This document shows, in pieces, positions 40,001 through 52,000 of a stretch of DNA of 64,000 nucleotides. Position 1 is the stretch's first letter. The number at the start of each line of letters is the position of its first letter. Made by a program: the position numbers and the translations under genes. Source of the DNA: Gymnogyps californianus (taxonomy: Eukaryota; Chordata; Aves; Accipitriformes; Cathartidae); NCBI RefSeq assembly GCF_018139145.2, contig NC_059481.1, positions 980,368-1,044,367 of the forward strand, written 5' to 3'. The notes beneath the pieces are model-generated. The model was not told where the DNA came from. It did no database searches and saw only the letters and a list, made by a program, of their open reading frames with translations.

Positions 40001-43000
40001 TAGTTTTTATTAGGAACTAAATAACTGGTAGCAACCCTGCACTGATAAAAGGCAAGTAGGCGGGTAGTAATTGCCGCACTAAATGATGACCAAATAGATT
40101 TTTATAGCACAGCTCTGTACCGGTACCTTCCACTTTCTGGTGTTAGAGTTGGATGTTCCCTGACCTAATAACTGGTTGGAGAAAATTAATGATTTAACTA
40201 ATTTTAAACCTGGCTTTCATCTCCTCTCCTCACTGCCTTCTTTCATACCAGAAGATTACATTTCTGTGGCTGAAAGGCAAAAAACCTTATTAAATGTTTA
40301 TATTCACTTAAATTCATAAGAGCACTAAGATAATGGAATATTCTTTTGAGTAGCCTCCCAGCTATGAGAACAAGGCATTGCTGGCTTTCACGTCTCTTGG
40401 AGAGCTCACTCTCTTTGGGGAGTAAGGAGGGACGAGCCCAACTTCTAATTTTGGAAAACCTGGTGAAGAGTCAGGAAGGGATGGAGGAGTGAGAAGCTGC
40501 TGTGGGAGCAGGCTCGGGAACTGCTGGTGCCGGGGATGCGCTCTGTGGGTGGATGTGGAAAGAAGATCCGCTTGCGTTTGAAGTACATCACGTGCCTTCT
40601 TTAGGACCCTTTTCCCTGCAGGTTTTGCAGCTCACGCCGCAGCTCCTGTGGGAGAAGAGGTGGTTCTGGGCGGGTGTATTTGAGCAGGAAAAGGTTGGCT
40701 ACCAGCTGGGCAGGGGCCTGTCTCTGCCCAGAAGGGTTTCGTGGGGCTGATGCTTTGCTGGTGAGGCCAGCCCAGGTGGAGTCGGTCCCTTCACATTTCA
40801 GGACCAAGCAAAGTGAAGGAGTCCGATTGCAATTTTTCTGAAAGATGAGTGCATTCAACCATCCTCCCGAGAAGTTCATCTGCATCGTTGCACTAAACTA
40901 CCCAGGACATCCTCTTTTTTTTCCCTTTTTACAGCTATATCAGGGTAACCTGCAGGAACTGTCATCTCAGTTCCCTTCTGCTGAGCGTTCTCACCCCCAG
41001 CATCTTTTGAGGGTTAAATTTGCTGCTGCTTTTGAAGGAGGGTCATGCTGTGCAAAGCGCTGCCTTTTTCTCCTCTTGCAGATGATGCAGCGTCAGGGAC
41101 AGCTCACGTGCAGTTTTTCGTGGCGTGTGGGCTGCATGACTAGATCTGCTCCGGATTGCGGCTATGGAGCACGTTATTTGCTTGCAGGTGGAGATTCGGA
41201 GGAGAGGAGGTTGCATCAAATCAGTCTGCAAGCTCAGTGAACCCAAGTCTGCACAATGCAGCCCAGCACAGCGGCAGTCCCATACTGTTGCCCTCCAGAT
41301 TTGTTGTTCCGTCTTGTATCCTCCCTTGGGATTTTTGATACATTTTGGGAGATTATTTTAAGGATGCTTTTTCCTTTGGCTTGAGGCCCCTTTTTTTCCC
41401 CCTCGTTTATAATCATAACATCTGCATGGCGACAGCAGCAAGTGTTTCACAAGGAAAAGCAGTGCTAGGAGGAGCTATTTTTGATCTGCTCTGATGTGAT
41501 GAGCTGCAGAAGCAGTTGGGAAAGGGTTGGCACTTTGCAACATGGTAGTTCCCTGCAGCTGGTTGCAAGCGTCCCCTGCCTGTTCCTGTGTAGTTCAGAG
41601 GAAATAACATAGTCCAGCACCACATCGCAGGTCCACCATCGGCGCTGGCAGTCCAGAGAAGAACTGGGGAATGGCTTTATTCCTCTGCGATTAATACTTC
41701 CACCTCTTATCCGTTCTGCCTAAGGCTGGGCAGTATGTCTTACAGCTCCTGTGTTATTTCATGCCTTCTAGCTGATCTTTTCTTTACGTATTTCATGGGT
41801 TTTTGTAACAGGTTCTAGGTGGTTTTGGACAAGATCTGAGCTATAGACAGCAAGTGAACTTCCCTGTGATAACTTTATCACAGAAATACATGTGGCTACT
41901 GATCAGATCTCAGATCTATTTCTGCAGCTACAGCAATAATTTGTCATCTCTTCTGTTTTAGAGCAAAGTCGTCGAGATGACTTGGAAGCCCTCGGCCATA
42001 TGTTTATGTATTTCCTCCGAGGCAGTCTGCCCTGGCAAGGATTGAAGGTAGGTTTGAGCTTTAGGTTTTGCCCTTTGAAACTTTGTCTGGTCTCTGCCCA
42101 AATGAGAAGCTGGTGGGGAAACATTTGCAAAATCCAGCCAGAAACGCTGTCCTCTCCTTTGTGTCCTTGAAGTCTAACGACAAGGCGTTAGCTTTACCTA
42201 CAGGAAGGATTTTAAGATAGAAGTACGTTACCTGTCACTTCAAGTTGCCATTAGCTTAGCTGAATTGGTACAAGTCTGGAGAGAAGGTTCAGCAGAGGCA
42301 GATGAGCGGCTGGGACAGGGACGGCAATGAGAGAGCTGTTGGAGCAGCTTTGCTGTAACATGAAGCTGCCCCGAGCTGGAGTGCGACTGGGACACAGTGG
42401 TTGTTTATGAAATTCCAGTTACAGCAAACAATTCCCCAGCTGCATCTGTGAAACGTGTTTATGATGGGAGCAGTTTGATGGTTTTAGATACGCAGATGGA
42501 CTTCAGCTTGAAAAACTGGTTTTCTGGCAGAAGTATTGAGCTTGGCTTCCCTCCAGAGACACTGGACACTCAGTGCTTAGAAGTTTATGAAATGTCATGT
42601 ACAATGTGGAGGGCTGCAAGCAGCTGAGTTACAGCAACCACAGCTAACACCCGTCAGCTGAACTAACTAGTAGTAAGTAATTTGGTGGCTCTGAAGCTGT
42701 TGGTAGCTGCATCTTCACTTCTCCATCACTTTCCTGATGATTAAGCTACTGTGTTTGACTTTGGAATTGCAGTGAGTGAAAGGATCGAATTTGATCAGGT
42801 TAGGAGAAGGTTTATTAATGAAGACAATAACTCCTGTTAGACCTGTTAGTACTGTTGGAAAAAGGAGACAAGCTTTTGGGCTCGCAAGCTGCTCAGCAGA
42901 GTGCTGCTATGGTCAGTGGCAGTGGCTTGCGTGATAGACCTTGTTAAGCTGTTTTGTCACCACCTATCGGAGTTAGTCTCAGCTTAGCCTTAGCAGACGT

Positions 43001-46000
43001 GCCAGAAATGTTGGCAACAACTCATAGAAGCAAAGAAAGGGTTTTTCAGTCATGATTGTGAAAGAAACCAGAATCTCTCTGACTTTAAGTTCACACCTCT
43101 GTAAGTGTGTTATTCTATTACATACTTTGTTTCTGGCTTAGTTGAACTCATCTGCTTTAAATTAATCCTGTAAATTATTCTAAAATAATTCCAGGTTTAG
43201 ACAAGGTTCTACAAAATTTCCTCAGTTCAGTGCTGAACTTGATAAGAATTAGTTGACTCCTTCTTGAAGTCCTGCATTTCTTTAGCTCCAGAACAAACAC
43301 AGACTCTTCAGCTTGATCTAGAATATGGCATCTTCACTCTTCTAGGTTTCCTCAGCTTACACTTTTGGTCTATACTGTCAGTGTTAACATCTTGAGAGAA
43401 CATCTTACGATGCTAATTATGCTGCTGCCAGGTCTAATTGGCATATTTTGAAATGCAGGCAATAAAGCGCGTTCTTAGGGTGCCAGCTGGAGCAGTTTTC
43501 TGCTTCAGGGGGGATTTAGGTGGGAAATCTAACTGAAAATTGTTTCATTTTCTTGATGACCAGACTTTTAATCAGTGCTAAGTGACAGACAGTTTGGGGG
43601 TGAAAGGAGAGGCAGTATGGGAGTAGCGAGAAGTGTGACTGATGTAGTTATCTATGTGGTGGCATTCTATTATACACAGTAAAACCCAAATTGCCGTTGC
43701 AATTTACCTACTTTTACAGTTGTTTATGAAGGCATCTTGGTTGCCGATGGCTCTAAGCCTAGGACCCGATACTGATGTGCAATCATAGCATATGCAGCTT
43801 TGTTTTCCTGTCCCATGAAAGCTTCCCTATACAGTCCTCAGGACTGGACTGGTAAGAAATTAACCTTGTAAGACACTAACAAGGGTCCTTCCTTTCAAGT
43901 ACTGAAGATGTTTTGAATGTGTCCTTGGATATTCTTTGCCAATAGCACGTAAAATGCATAGTGAGAATTACAACAGGGTAAGATAGTATTCCTACTAGTG
44001 TAGTCTAGGATGCAGTTCAGTTAGAAGTAACGTCTTCTGATACCACCCAGAACCGGTATTAAATACCTTGTTTTTCTTCCCATACAGCATGTCGTTTATC
44101 ACATGGTTGAACTCTTTCTCCACAACTGTTTTGTCTTTGTGCGCTACAGGCTGACACCTTAAAAGAGAGGTATCAGAAGATTGGGGACACAAAGAGAAAC
44201 ACTCCGGTTGAAGTTCTCTGTGAGAACTTTCCAGGTAAAGCCCTGATGGGACCATTTGAGTGCAGCTGGAGGTGGACATACCTTGTTAAATATGATGGTT
44301 CTGAGCTCCTCTGGCAGAAAGTATTTGGATGATGTGTATCCATTATGTTGTTCCTCAAGCTGGCAAACAACTGGAGCTGCCGCTATAAATTAGCAGGGCC
44401 TGAGGGCTTGTGGCCATGGCTTAAAATGAGCATAACTCTTCTCATGAAGGAGGCTGGACAATGCTCCAGTGCCTCGTGTTCCTGCTTTGCTGGCCTCGTT
44501 ATTTTCCCTCTCCCAAGTGACCGTGTTGGATCTACTGAGTTAATTCTTTTCCAAATTGAAGGTTTTACAGGTGTTAAAATTGTAGGTGGCCAGCTTAGAA
44601 GATGGGATGATGTGTTTGTCCTTGAATTCCACCTTCTGACAGCAATTTTAAGGAGAGTATTACTAAAGATGTGCTTCTAGCCAAGCCCAACACCTTTTCT
44701 CCAGTTAAACAAAAGCCCACCTTGGAGCTGGGAGAGCAGAATACAAAGTTAAAGCCCTCCCCAGGTACCCTGTGGCCTCTCCCCAGGTACCCTGTGGCCT
44801 TCACAGAGTGGGGGTTTTTTGGTGTTTTTTGAAATCCTGGCACCAGGGAGAGCACCCAGGTCCCCACGATTAGTCCCATTCCTGTAGGAGCCATTGTGTC
44901 ACATGGCTCTTTCCCAGCATGAGGAGCAGCAAGCCTGGAAGGGGATCGTTGTTCACTCAAGTCATGCTAATTCCCCAGACATAATTGCATCCAAAATCCA
45001 CCTAGTTCCAAGTAGAAGAGCTTCAGGTTGGCTGTTCTCATCTTTTTCCCCAATACTCCTTCCTCAGAGCTCGGTCACACCTGCAGGTCTGGGCTGAAGG
45101 GAGATGAGAGAACTTCTATTCCTTGCTCGCCTGAAACCTGTTGGTCCTCCACCTTTCAGAGATACTAGCAGGAAGAGGGGATTACCTTTCTTCTCCTCCT
45201 TTTTTTCCTGTTATACCTCCATGTGACATGCAAGCTGCAAGCCACAGACAGAGTTAAATATCGATAAGCAATGGCGTTCTTATTTTTGTTAGCTAAAGGC
45301 AAAAACCATGCTGGTGTATCAGTCGTACTGCAGTGCACAGACTCGCGCCTCATACTGAGCTCTGCTCCAGCGTCCTACCTTGGCTTAGGCATGAGCCAAG
45401 GGAGAGCTGGGAAGGGGCAGGACATGAATTACCAGGGCTCAGTTCTCTCTGCATGCAAAGTATGACCCAGATGCAGGAAAGCAATTAATTAGCTTAAGAC
45501 CAAACACTGTTCTGTGTGCGCCAGGTAAATTAACTTTGGAGACTCGCCTTCCAAGTCTTGTTTTGAATATTCAAGGCTATGATTGATGTAATGACGCTGG
45601 GCAGCACAGTGCTCTGGGCAGCCAGACCCTAGTTGTTGCTGGAGCTCAGGGGTGCCACAGGGTGCCCACCACCATCTCCTGCTTTCCTTCCCCTGATGAA
45701 ATCGCTGTGGCTATTTTGAATGTCTGTGTGAGCAGACATACATGTGAGCATCCTGTTGGCAGGTTCGGTGAGTTGGCATTTATTGTACGGTGTGGTTTAG
45801 TGTTTGTTTTTATACAAAGGTATAGAATAAAACTAGCTCTGGAACTCAGATTTGAGGTGGAGCAGCAGCTCTCTGGAGCAGAGGTGGGACTTCCACCTTT
45901 GCTTGAGAAGTGTTTGAATTGATTTGCATTGTGGACTATTACTAAACCCCCTACTTTGGTAGGGGAAAAGCCAGAGGTAGCACCAGCAGCCCAGACAGTT

Positions 46001-49000
46001 CTCTCACAGCATGATGCTCAATGGTAAAACACAGACGTTGGTTTATAACAACTGGTTCAGAAGATTCAGAATAAAAGCAGACTATTATTAGACTTCAGGC
46101 AGGGCAGGAGGGCTCCGGGAAGCTGAGTGACATTCATCTAGCAATAAATAAAAGACTGTTGAGTAGGTCACTGAGGGTGAAGACTTGTTGGATATCGTCA
46201 GCTTCTGTCAATCCACGTGGCTCAGCTGAACTTAGCGGAGCCTGGACAACTCGCGTCACTGGTGATCTGGCCCTCAGCCCAACTTTAAGCATGAACTTTG
46301 AGCCTAGTGCCATGGGAAAGCCTCGCTGGAGTTAATTGAAAAGCAATTTCCAGTGTGTGCGTTGGCTCTGAGAGGCTTGTAAATGATGGAGCTCATGTGC
46401 GAGCAGGACTGATGCTGCTGCTTTTTTCCCCTTTTCCAACAGAGGAGATGGCCACGTACCTCCGTTATGTTCGGCGATTAGACTTCTTTGAGAGACCAGA
46501 CTACGATTATTTACGAACCATCTTCACAGAGCTGTTTGAAAAGAAAGGCTACACCTTTGACTACGCCTATGACTGGGTCGGCAGGCCAATTGTAAGTTGT
46601 CCCTGCAAAATGCAGTGCCTTGCCTTTCAGGTGCTGCTTCCCCACCACCTGGCTCTTTGTTCCTGATTATCCCAATTAATACCAGTGAGCTTAGGATCAA
46701 GTCTTTCACTTCTGTTCTCTAGCTAACTTGGGCTCAACATAGTGAGATGTCCTGATGTTGTGTTCAGGGGGTTCTTGCAGTGCCTTGAAGTTTCCCTAAG
46801 GGGCAGAAGGCCCCTTCCTACCTCTTTGGGCTTGCCCTGGTGGGGCATTCAAACCTGATTTTCCCACTTGTGGCAATGAACGTGACTAGACTTAATTTCC
46901 TCTAGCCTAGCACAGGATTTGAGACCAATATCTAAAGACATCCCTCTTAAAGCAGGAGAGCATACTTGCTACCTCAGCACTGAATGGTGGAAGACTTGTA
47001 TAATGGTCAAGTTCTCATCGAGATGTATGGGAGATCTAGGCAGAGCTCCGATGGATGCTCAGTGAATAGTAACAGCAAACCAGTTCCGAGCTCAAAAGAT
47101 CTTGGGGCTTACCCTACTCCGGAAGCTGAACCAGCTCTTTATAGCACATGGCAAGGAAATGCGGGAGTAAGCAAGCTCCATTTAGCAGTTCCATGACACC
47201 AGATGGACCATAATCATGATCTCATTGCATCACTTCTATTGTCAAAAGCCATTTATACTCAAGAAGACCTTGGCCAAAAGATGTGTCGTGGGGAAATCTG
47301 ATAGAAAAGTCTAAAGCTCTTCTGCTGGCTGCCTGTCGCTTGTGTTTTGTGTCGTTCTGCTGATAGTCTTCTTGCTAACGGCCAGTCACCATACACCGGC
47401 AATGGCAAAGGCATCTGTCAATTAATTGTCACTGGTGCCAGATCAAATGCCTTCAGTGCTACACTTGATACCGTTGCCAGTGATTTACCGTCCCAACTAT
47501 ATTTAGCATTACCAATGTTTACTGTGCCCAGAACAGTTCGTAAGAAATCATTCCCTTTGTGAATCATGATTTTTCTCCTCATTTTTGTTTAATTATAAAA
47601 GCAGTTGATAAAAAGCACCTTGCAAGACAAGCATGCTATTGCTGACAACTGCAGTGGTTGCTATGGAGATTTTGATGTTGTGAGCAGGGATTATGACTTT
47701 GGTGAGAATAGAGCAGACGAAGCTTTAATTTTAACACGTCCTGTTTCTATGCAAGCATGATTTTTAAAAGTGGCAAGACGATGAGATGAGGAAAACAAGT
47801 CTGTATATTTTCAGTTGTAATAATCCTATGTGAGGCGCATTAGGTGTGATCTGACATCGATACAGATACCTAACTATATCTTTTTAATTAATTTTTATAC
47901 AAGATGTTTGGTGCTGGTGTCCAGCATGAAATCACATGTCCATCAAATCACGGGGATTTTATAGCCTGGCTGTAATTCTCCTTGGTTACTGTCAGTACCT
48001 TTGGACAGTGTTTTGATGTTTTCCTGCTTCTACCTGATGGGAGCCAGCCTGTCAAGTTAGGTTTGTGCACGCATGTGTTGAGAGAGAGAGCAGCATCTTC
48101 AGCATTGGCTTCATCCTAACGAACACCTTGTTTTCCAGCCTACTCCAGTGGGATCTGTTCACGTAGATTCTGGGACGTCCGCAGTAACAAGAGACAGCCA
48201 CGTCCATAGGGATCGACCATCGCAGCAGGCCCTTCGCAATCAGGTGCGTTGCTCACAAGTGCTTCGGCAGTGCCGCGTTGTTTGGCACCTCTCTGAATTC
48301 CTCTTGGACCAGAGAAGCAGAAGCCATATGCCGTTAGAGGTGGCTGGGGCTGATTCTTGCCTTGGTCATGGCAAGCACAATTCCTGCTTAATTTAGAGAT
48401 TGTGATTTGAGCAGAATTTTGTCAAAGTAGCAGGTTGCTGAAATACTGTATCAGCCAGTGGAATTCCTCGGGATCGTGAACCAAGCGGAGCACAATTTGG
48501 AGTGGGTCATTTTTCTGTAGTTTGTGGGTAAGCTGTTTAAGACAACTATCCAGCCTGGGCAGACTACCTGACCTACCTGGCCAACAACGTTCTTTTGCGT
48601 GCTTTTACTCATAGCACGTGGACCATGGAGTAGACCAACCGTTGTGGCGATGGCAGCCTGCCCCCAGGTGCCCTCTTCCCACGGACCGTGCAGCTGCGAT
48701 AAGGATGTGCGTGTCCCATGTACGCGCAATATATCCTTCTCAGGGTGTCCAGTTCATGGCGTGAGTGTTGCAGAGCATAAAGGACTGCCAGGGTAGGGTC
48801 CCTTGGGGAGGCTGGGCATCATGGTCTGGATGAACTGCCAGTTTTTGAATTTGCATTTCCCCATTTTTGCCTTTCTAGTTGTAATATTTTGTTGGTGTTG
48901 AGAGTTTGGATTTTCTGTATTAACAGAACTGATCAGAAGTTCAGTAGATCTCCAACTGCCGGCTCCTAGCTAGAGCTGTTGGTGCTCTTACTTCCCAGTG

Positions 49001-52000
49001 AGTGGTTCTGGGCTCGCTCTGCTCCTCTAACTGCTGTGTGCTGTTCTAGCTCCTCGTCTGCTGTCTCTGCTCCCACTCAGCTTCGCGCAAGCTGGGGTTT
49101 GTGGGTGCAGACTCGAGTGTGAGATGTAATAACCTGTCTGGGCTCAGCTTTCCTTGTTCCATGCAGCTGGGCTCTGAATGGTAGAGCAGCTAACGTAGAC
49201 TAGAATACATCTCAAGCCATCAGCTCCAATCAGGATGAATACCCCTCGTTAGAAGAGTTGCTTGTAGGAAGCTGGATTGTTTGAAGCACGTGTGCAGTAC
49301 TGTATTTATGCATGCTGATTAGTGTGGACTGGTTTGTGAGTACTAGTAAAATAATCTGCTTTAATATATTGCCTGATTAATGCATTAACCCTCCTTTTTT
49401 GGGTGGCAGTCTCTAGTTGTCCGCTTTGACAACAGACTTTCACGCTGTGTACGTATGAGGCATCTTGTTTCCTTTAACGGACAATGACGCCTGGCTTCAT
49501 TTTCAAGCATGTTAGTTCACAAATTATAGTACGTAGCCCAAAGAAATCTCTCCCAGTCCCAAAATATTATGCAGGCAGCCTTCAGTCCTTGTTCTTCTGA
49601 GCCTCGCAAATAGTCTTGATGCTGTGTTGCATAGCAGCTTTTGTCATTTTTTTCACCTAAACATTACTTAGGATGCTGTATTATTTAATATCCCAATATG
49701 CAGGGAAAATCAGTTTCTTCTTGTCAAAACATAAACAACTGTCTTCCAAGGGATGTTCCTTTTAAGTATTGAGCAAACGATTTCTCTAAAAGAAAAAGAA
49801 GAAAAAATAAACATCTAGAGCAGTGAATTGGAGGCATGGGTTTGGGTCAGGTGACTGCCTTGATCTCCAAATTTAATTGCCTTATTTTTGTTCCCGGGTA
49901 TAACAACTGCAGATTCTCTTTTATAATATTTGGTTCCCAGTAAAGATGCTGATGAGAGAGTAATCTCCTTTTTGTAGTCTTTTCCTCTAGGAAGTGAAGA
50001 TACTTAACTATCAAAGATGGGTGAGCACTTCCCCCTCTGTCTTTGGGTGCCAGTCTTGTCTTGTAACTTGGTAGCTGGTAGGAAGGTGATGAGTGTTAAC
50101 GGGAACTTGATGCTCTCAAATTTCACGGGCATCTCTTCCTCAGTGTCACTGCTTGGGTTGCGTTTCGGGCAGCTCAACTCAAGCCTACTTCAAAACCAGT
50201 TTATCACGTACTTGGCTGTAGAGCTAAAAGAGAAAAATCTGGCTCTTGTGGCTACTAGAGCCTTTCCTAGGAACTGCTTCCAGACTCCTAGGCAGAAGCT
50301 TGCTTCTCCTAACGTTGACGTAGCATGGTACTACTTCATTGCCCAGGCTAGCCAAGCGACCTGATGGCATTTGGAAGAAGCAGCACTCAAGACCTGTCTT
50401 CTACTAGCTTTTAAAACCTGCTTTTAAATTCTCCAGTTGTTTATAATCTTGTGCCTTGCAGCCATTAAAAAATATTCCAAGGGAAGTGCTTCTCCTTTGA
50501 ATGTCACCAAGTACAAAAAGTGTAAGCAGCGTCTCAGGCTGACAGGAAGAACATGTCATAAGAAGATTTAATAGGACAAGCCTGGACAAGCCCACCTCTA
50601 GGGAAATACTACCTATGAACTGGATTTGGTGGCTGCTTAGAAGGAGGAGCGGCCCCGTGGGTCACTCTGGGAGGGAGTCAGAGGTCACGTGCAAAGGGAA
50701 CGATAGCGAATGTTTTATGAAATGCCAGGAGACTTCTTTTTTTATTCTCCTACTTTTTGCACGTGCTCCTGCTCTAGTTGAGTGACAGTTTACTAGTTAG
50801 TGTTGAAGTTTATTCAAAGGTTTCTGGAGTCTTTCTCTGCTTGCAGTCTTTTTTTTTTCTTTTTTCTTTTTTCACAGTGGCACGGAGCCCTGTGGCTTCT
50901 CTTCCTCTGACCAGGGCTCAAGCTCATCATCTGTGGCTGCAGGGAGTAACACACAGTAGTGCTGGGGAAAGGCAGGGCCTGTGCACCTCTCTTTGGTTTG
51001 ATACTTCAGATTATCAGCAGTGAAGCTGGTGTTTATTCGCTTGAGCCTCTTGTTTCCTGGCCAGGTCCATGGTGCCTCTGTTCAGCACCCCTCCTGCCCG
51101 GTGCGGGTGCGCTGGGGGACTCTGCTGCTCTGCCCTCTCTTCTTTCAAATTTGTGCTTCAGCTTTGAAACATTTGCTTAAATTTTTATACGGCATCCAGG
51201 GAGACACCTTTTAAACGTGTCCCATCGGTCACTTCAGGCTTGACTATGTCATGTGCTGTTGGCCTGAGGCCAACACAGATCTACCTGTTTGTCCTACACT
51301 TCCCAGTCTTGGGAAGTGTTCCTCCAGCTGGTTGGTTGGGTTTAGGTGCGCTGAGATCCTCCTGGGTCTTAGATGAATGCTGGATGTGTTGTATCAAAGC
51401 TGGGTGACCTGTAAGGAGCTTCACATGCAAGTGCCAAGTGGTTCTTCTAATAAATAAAATTCTAATAATTTAACTGCCTAAAGTTTGCATCTGTTGGGGA
51501 TAAAGAAGAAACCGTTAGCGAAAGTTTCTTATCTACTTTTCTGCAGAAAACCAAAAAGCCACCAACCCTCTCTCCAGCCAAGCAGGTGTGGTGGATGTTT
51601 CCTTCTGCACTGCACAGGTGAATCAGTGTGTGGAACTGGCTTTTGGTGAAATAAAATGTGGCTTTGTTTTATGTTGCAAATTTGAGTTAAAAAAATATGT
51701 ATTTTAGGGAGGTCGAGCTTGCGTATCCAGTCTTGCTGCCATGCCAAGTGCTCTGGTGTGTGTGACCTGACAGACGTAGTTAAACATACTGTCAGTGTGT
51801 TGATTTCTATGCTGAGACCCATGGAAATGAAGCCGTGTAAGGAAAAATCTTCCTGAATAGATCTGAGCTTTCTCTTTGTTTAGCAGCTAGAGGAGAAGAA
51901 ATCCACTCCTGCAGTGGATTACTGCAGACACCGCTCAAGTAAAGTATGAGGTCCACTTGGTAAAGAGAAATTTTAGCCCACCTAAAAGTTTAAATGCCTT

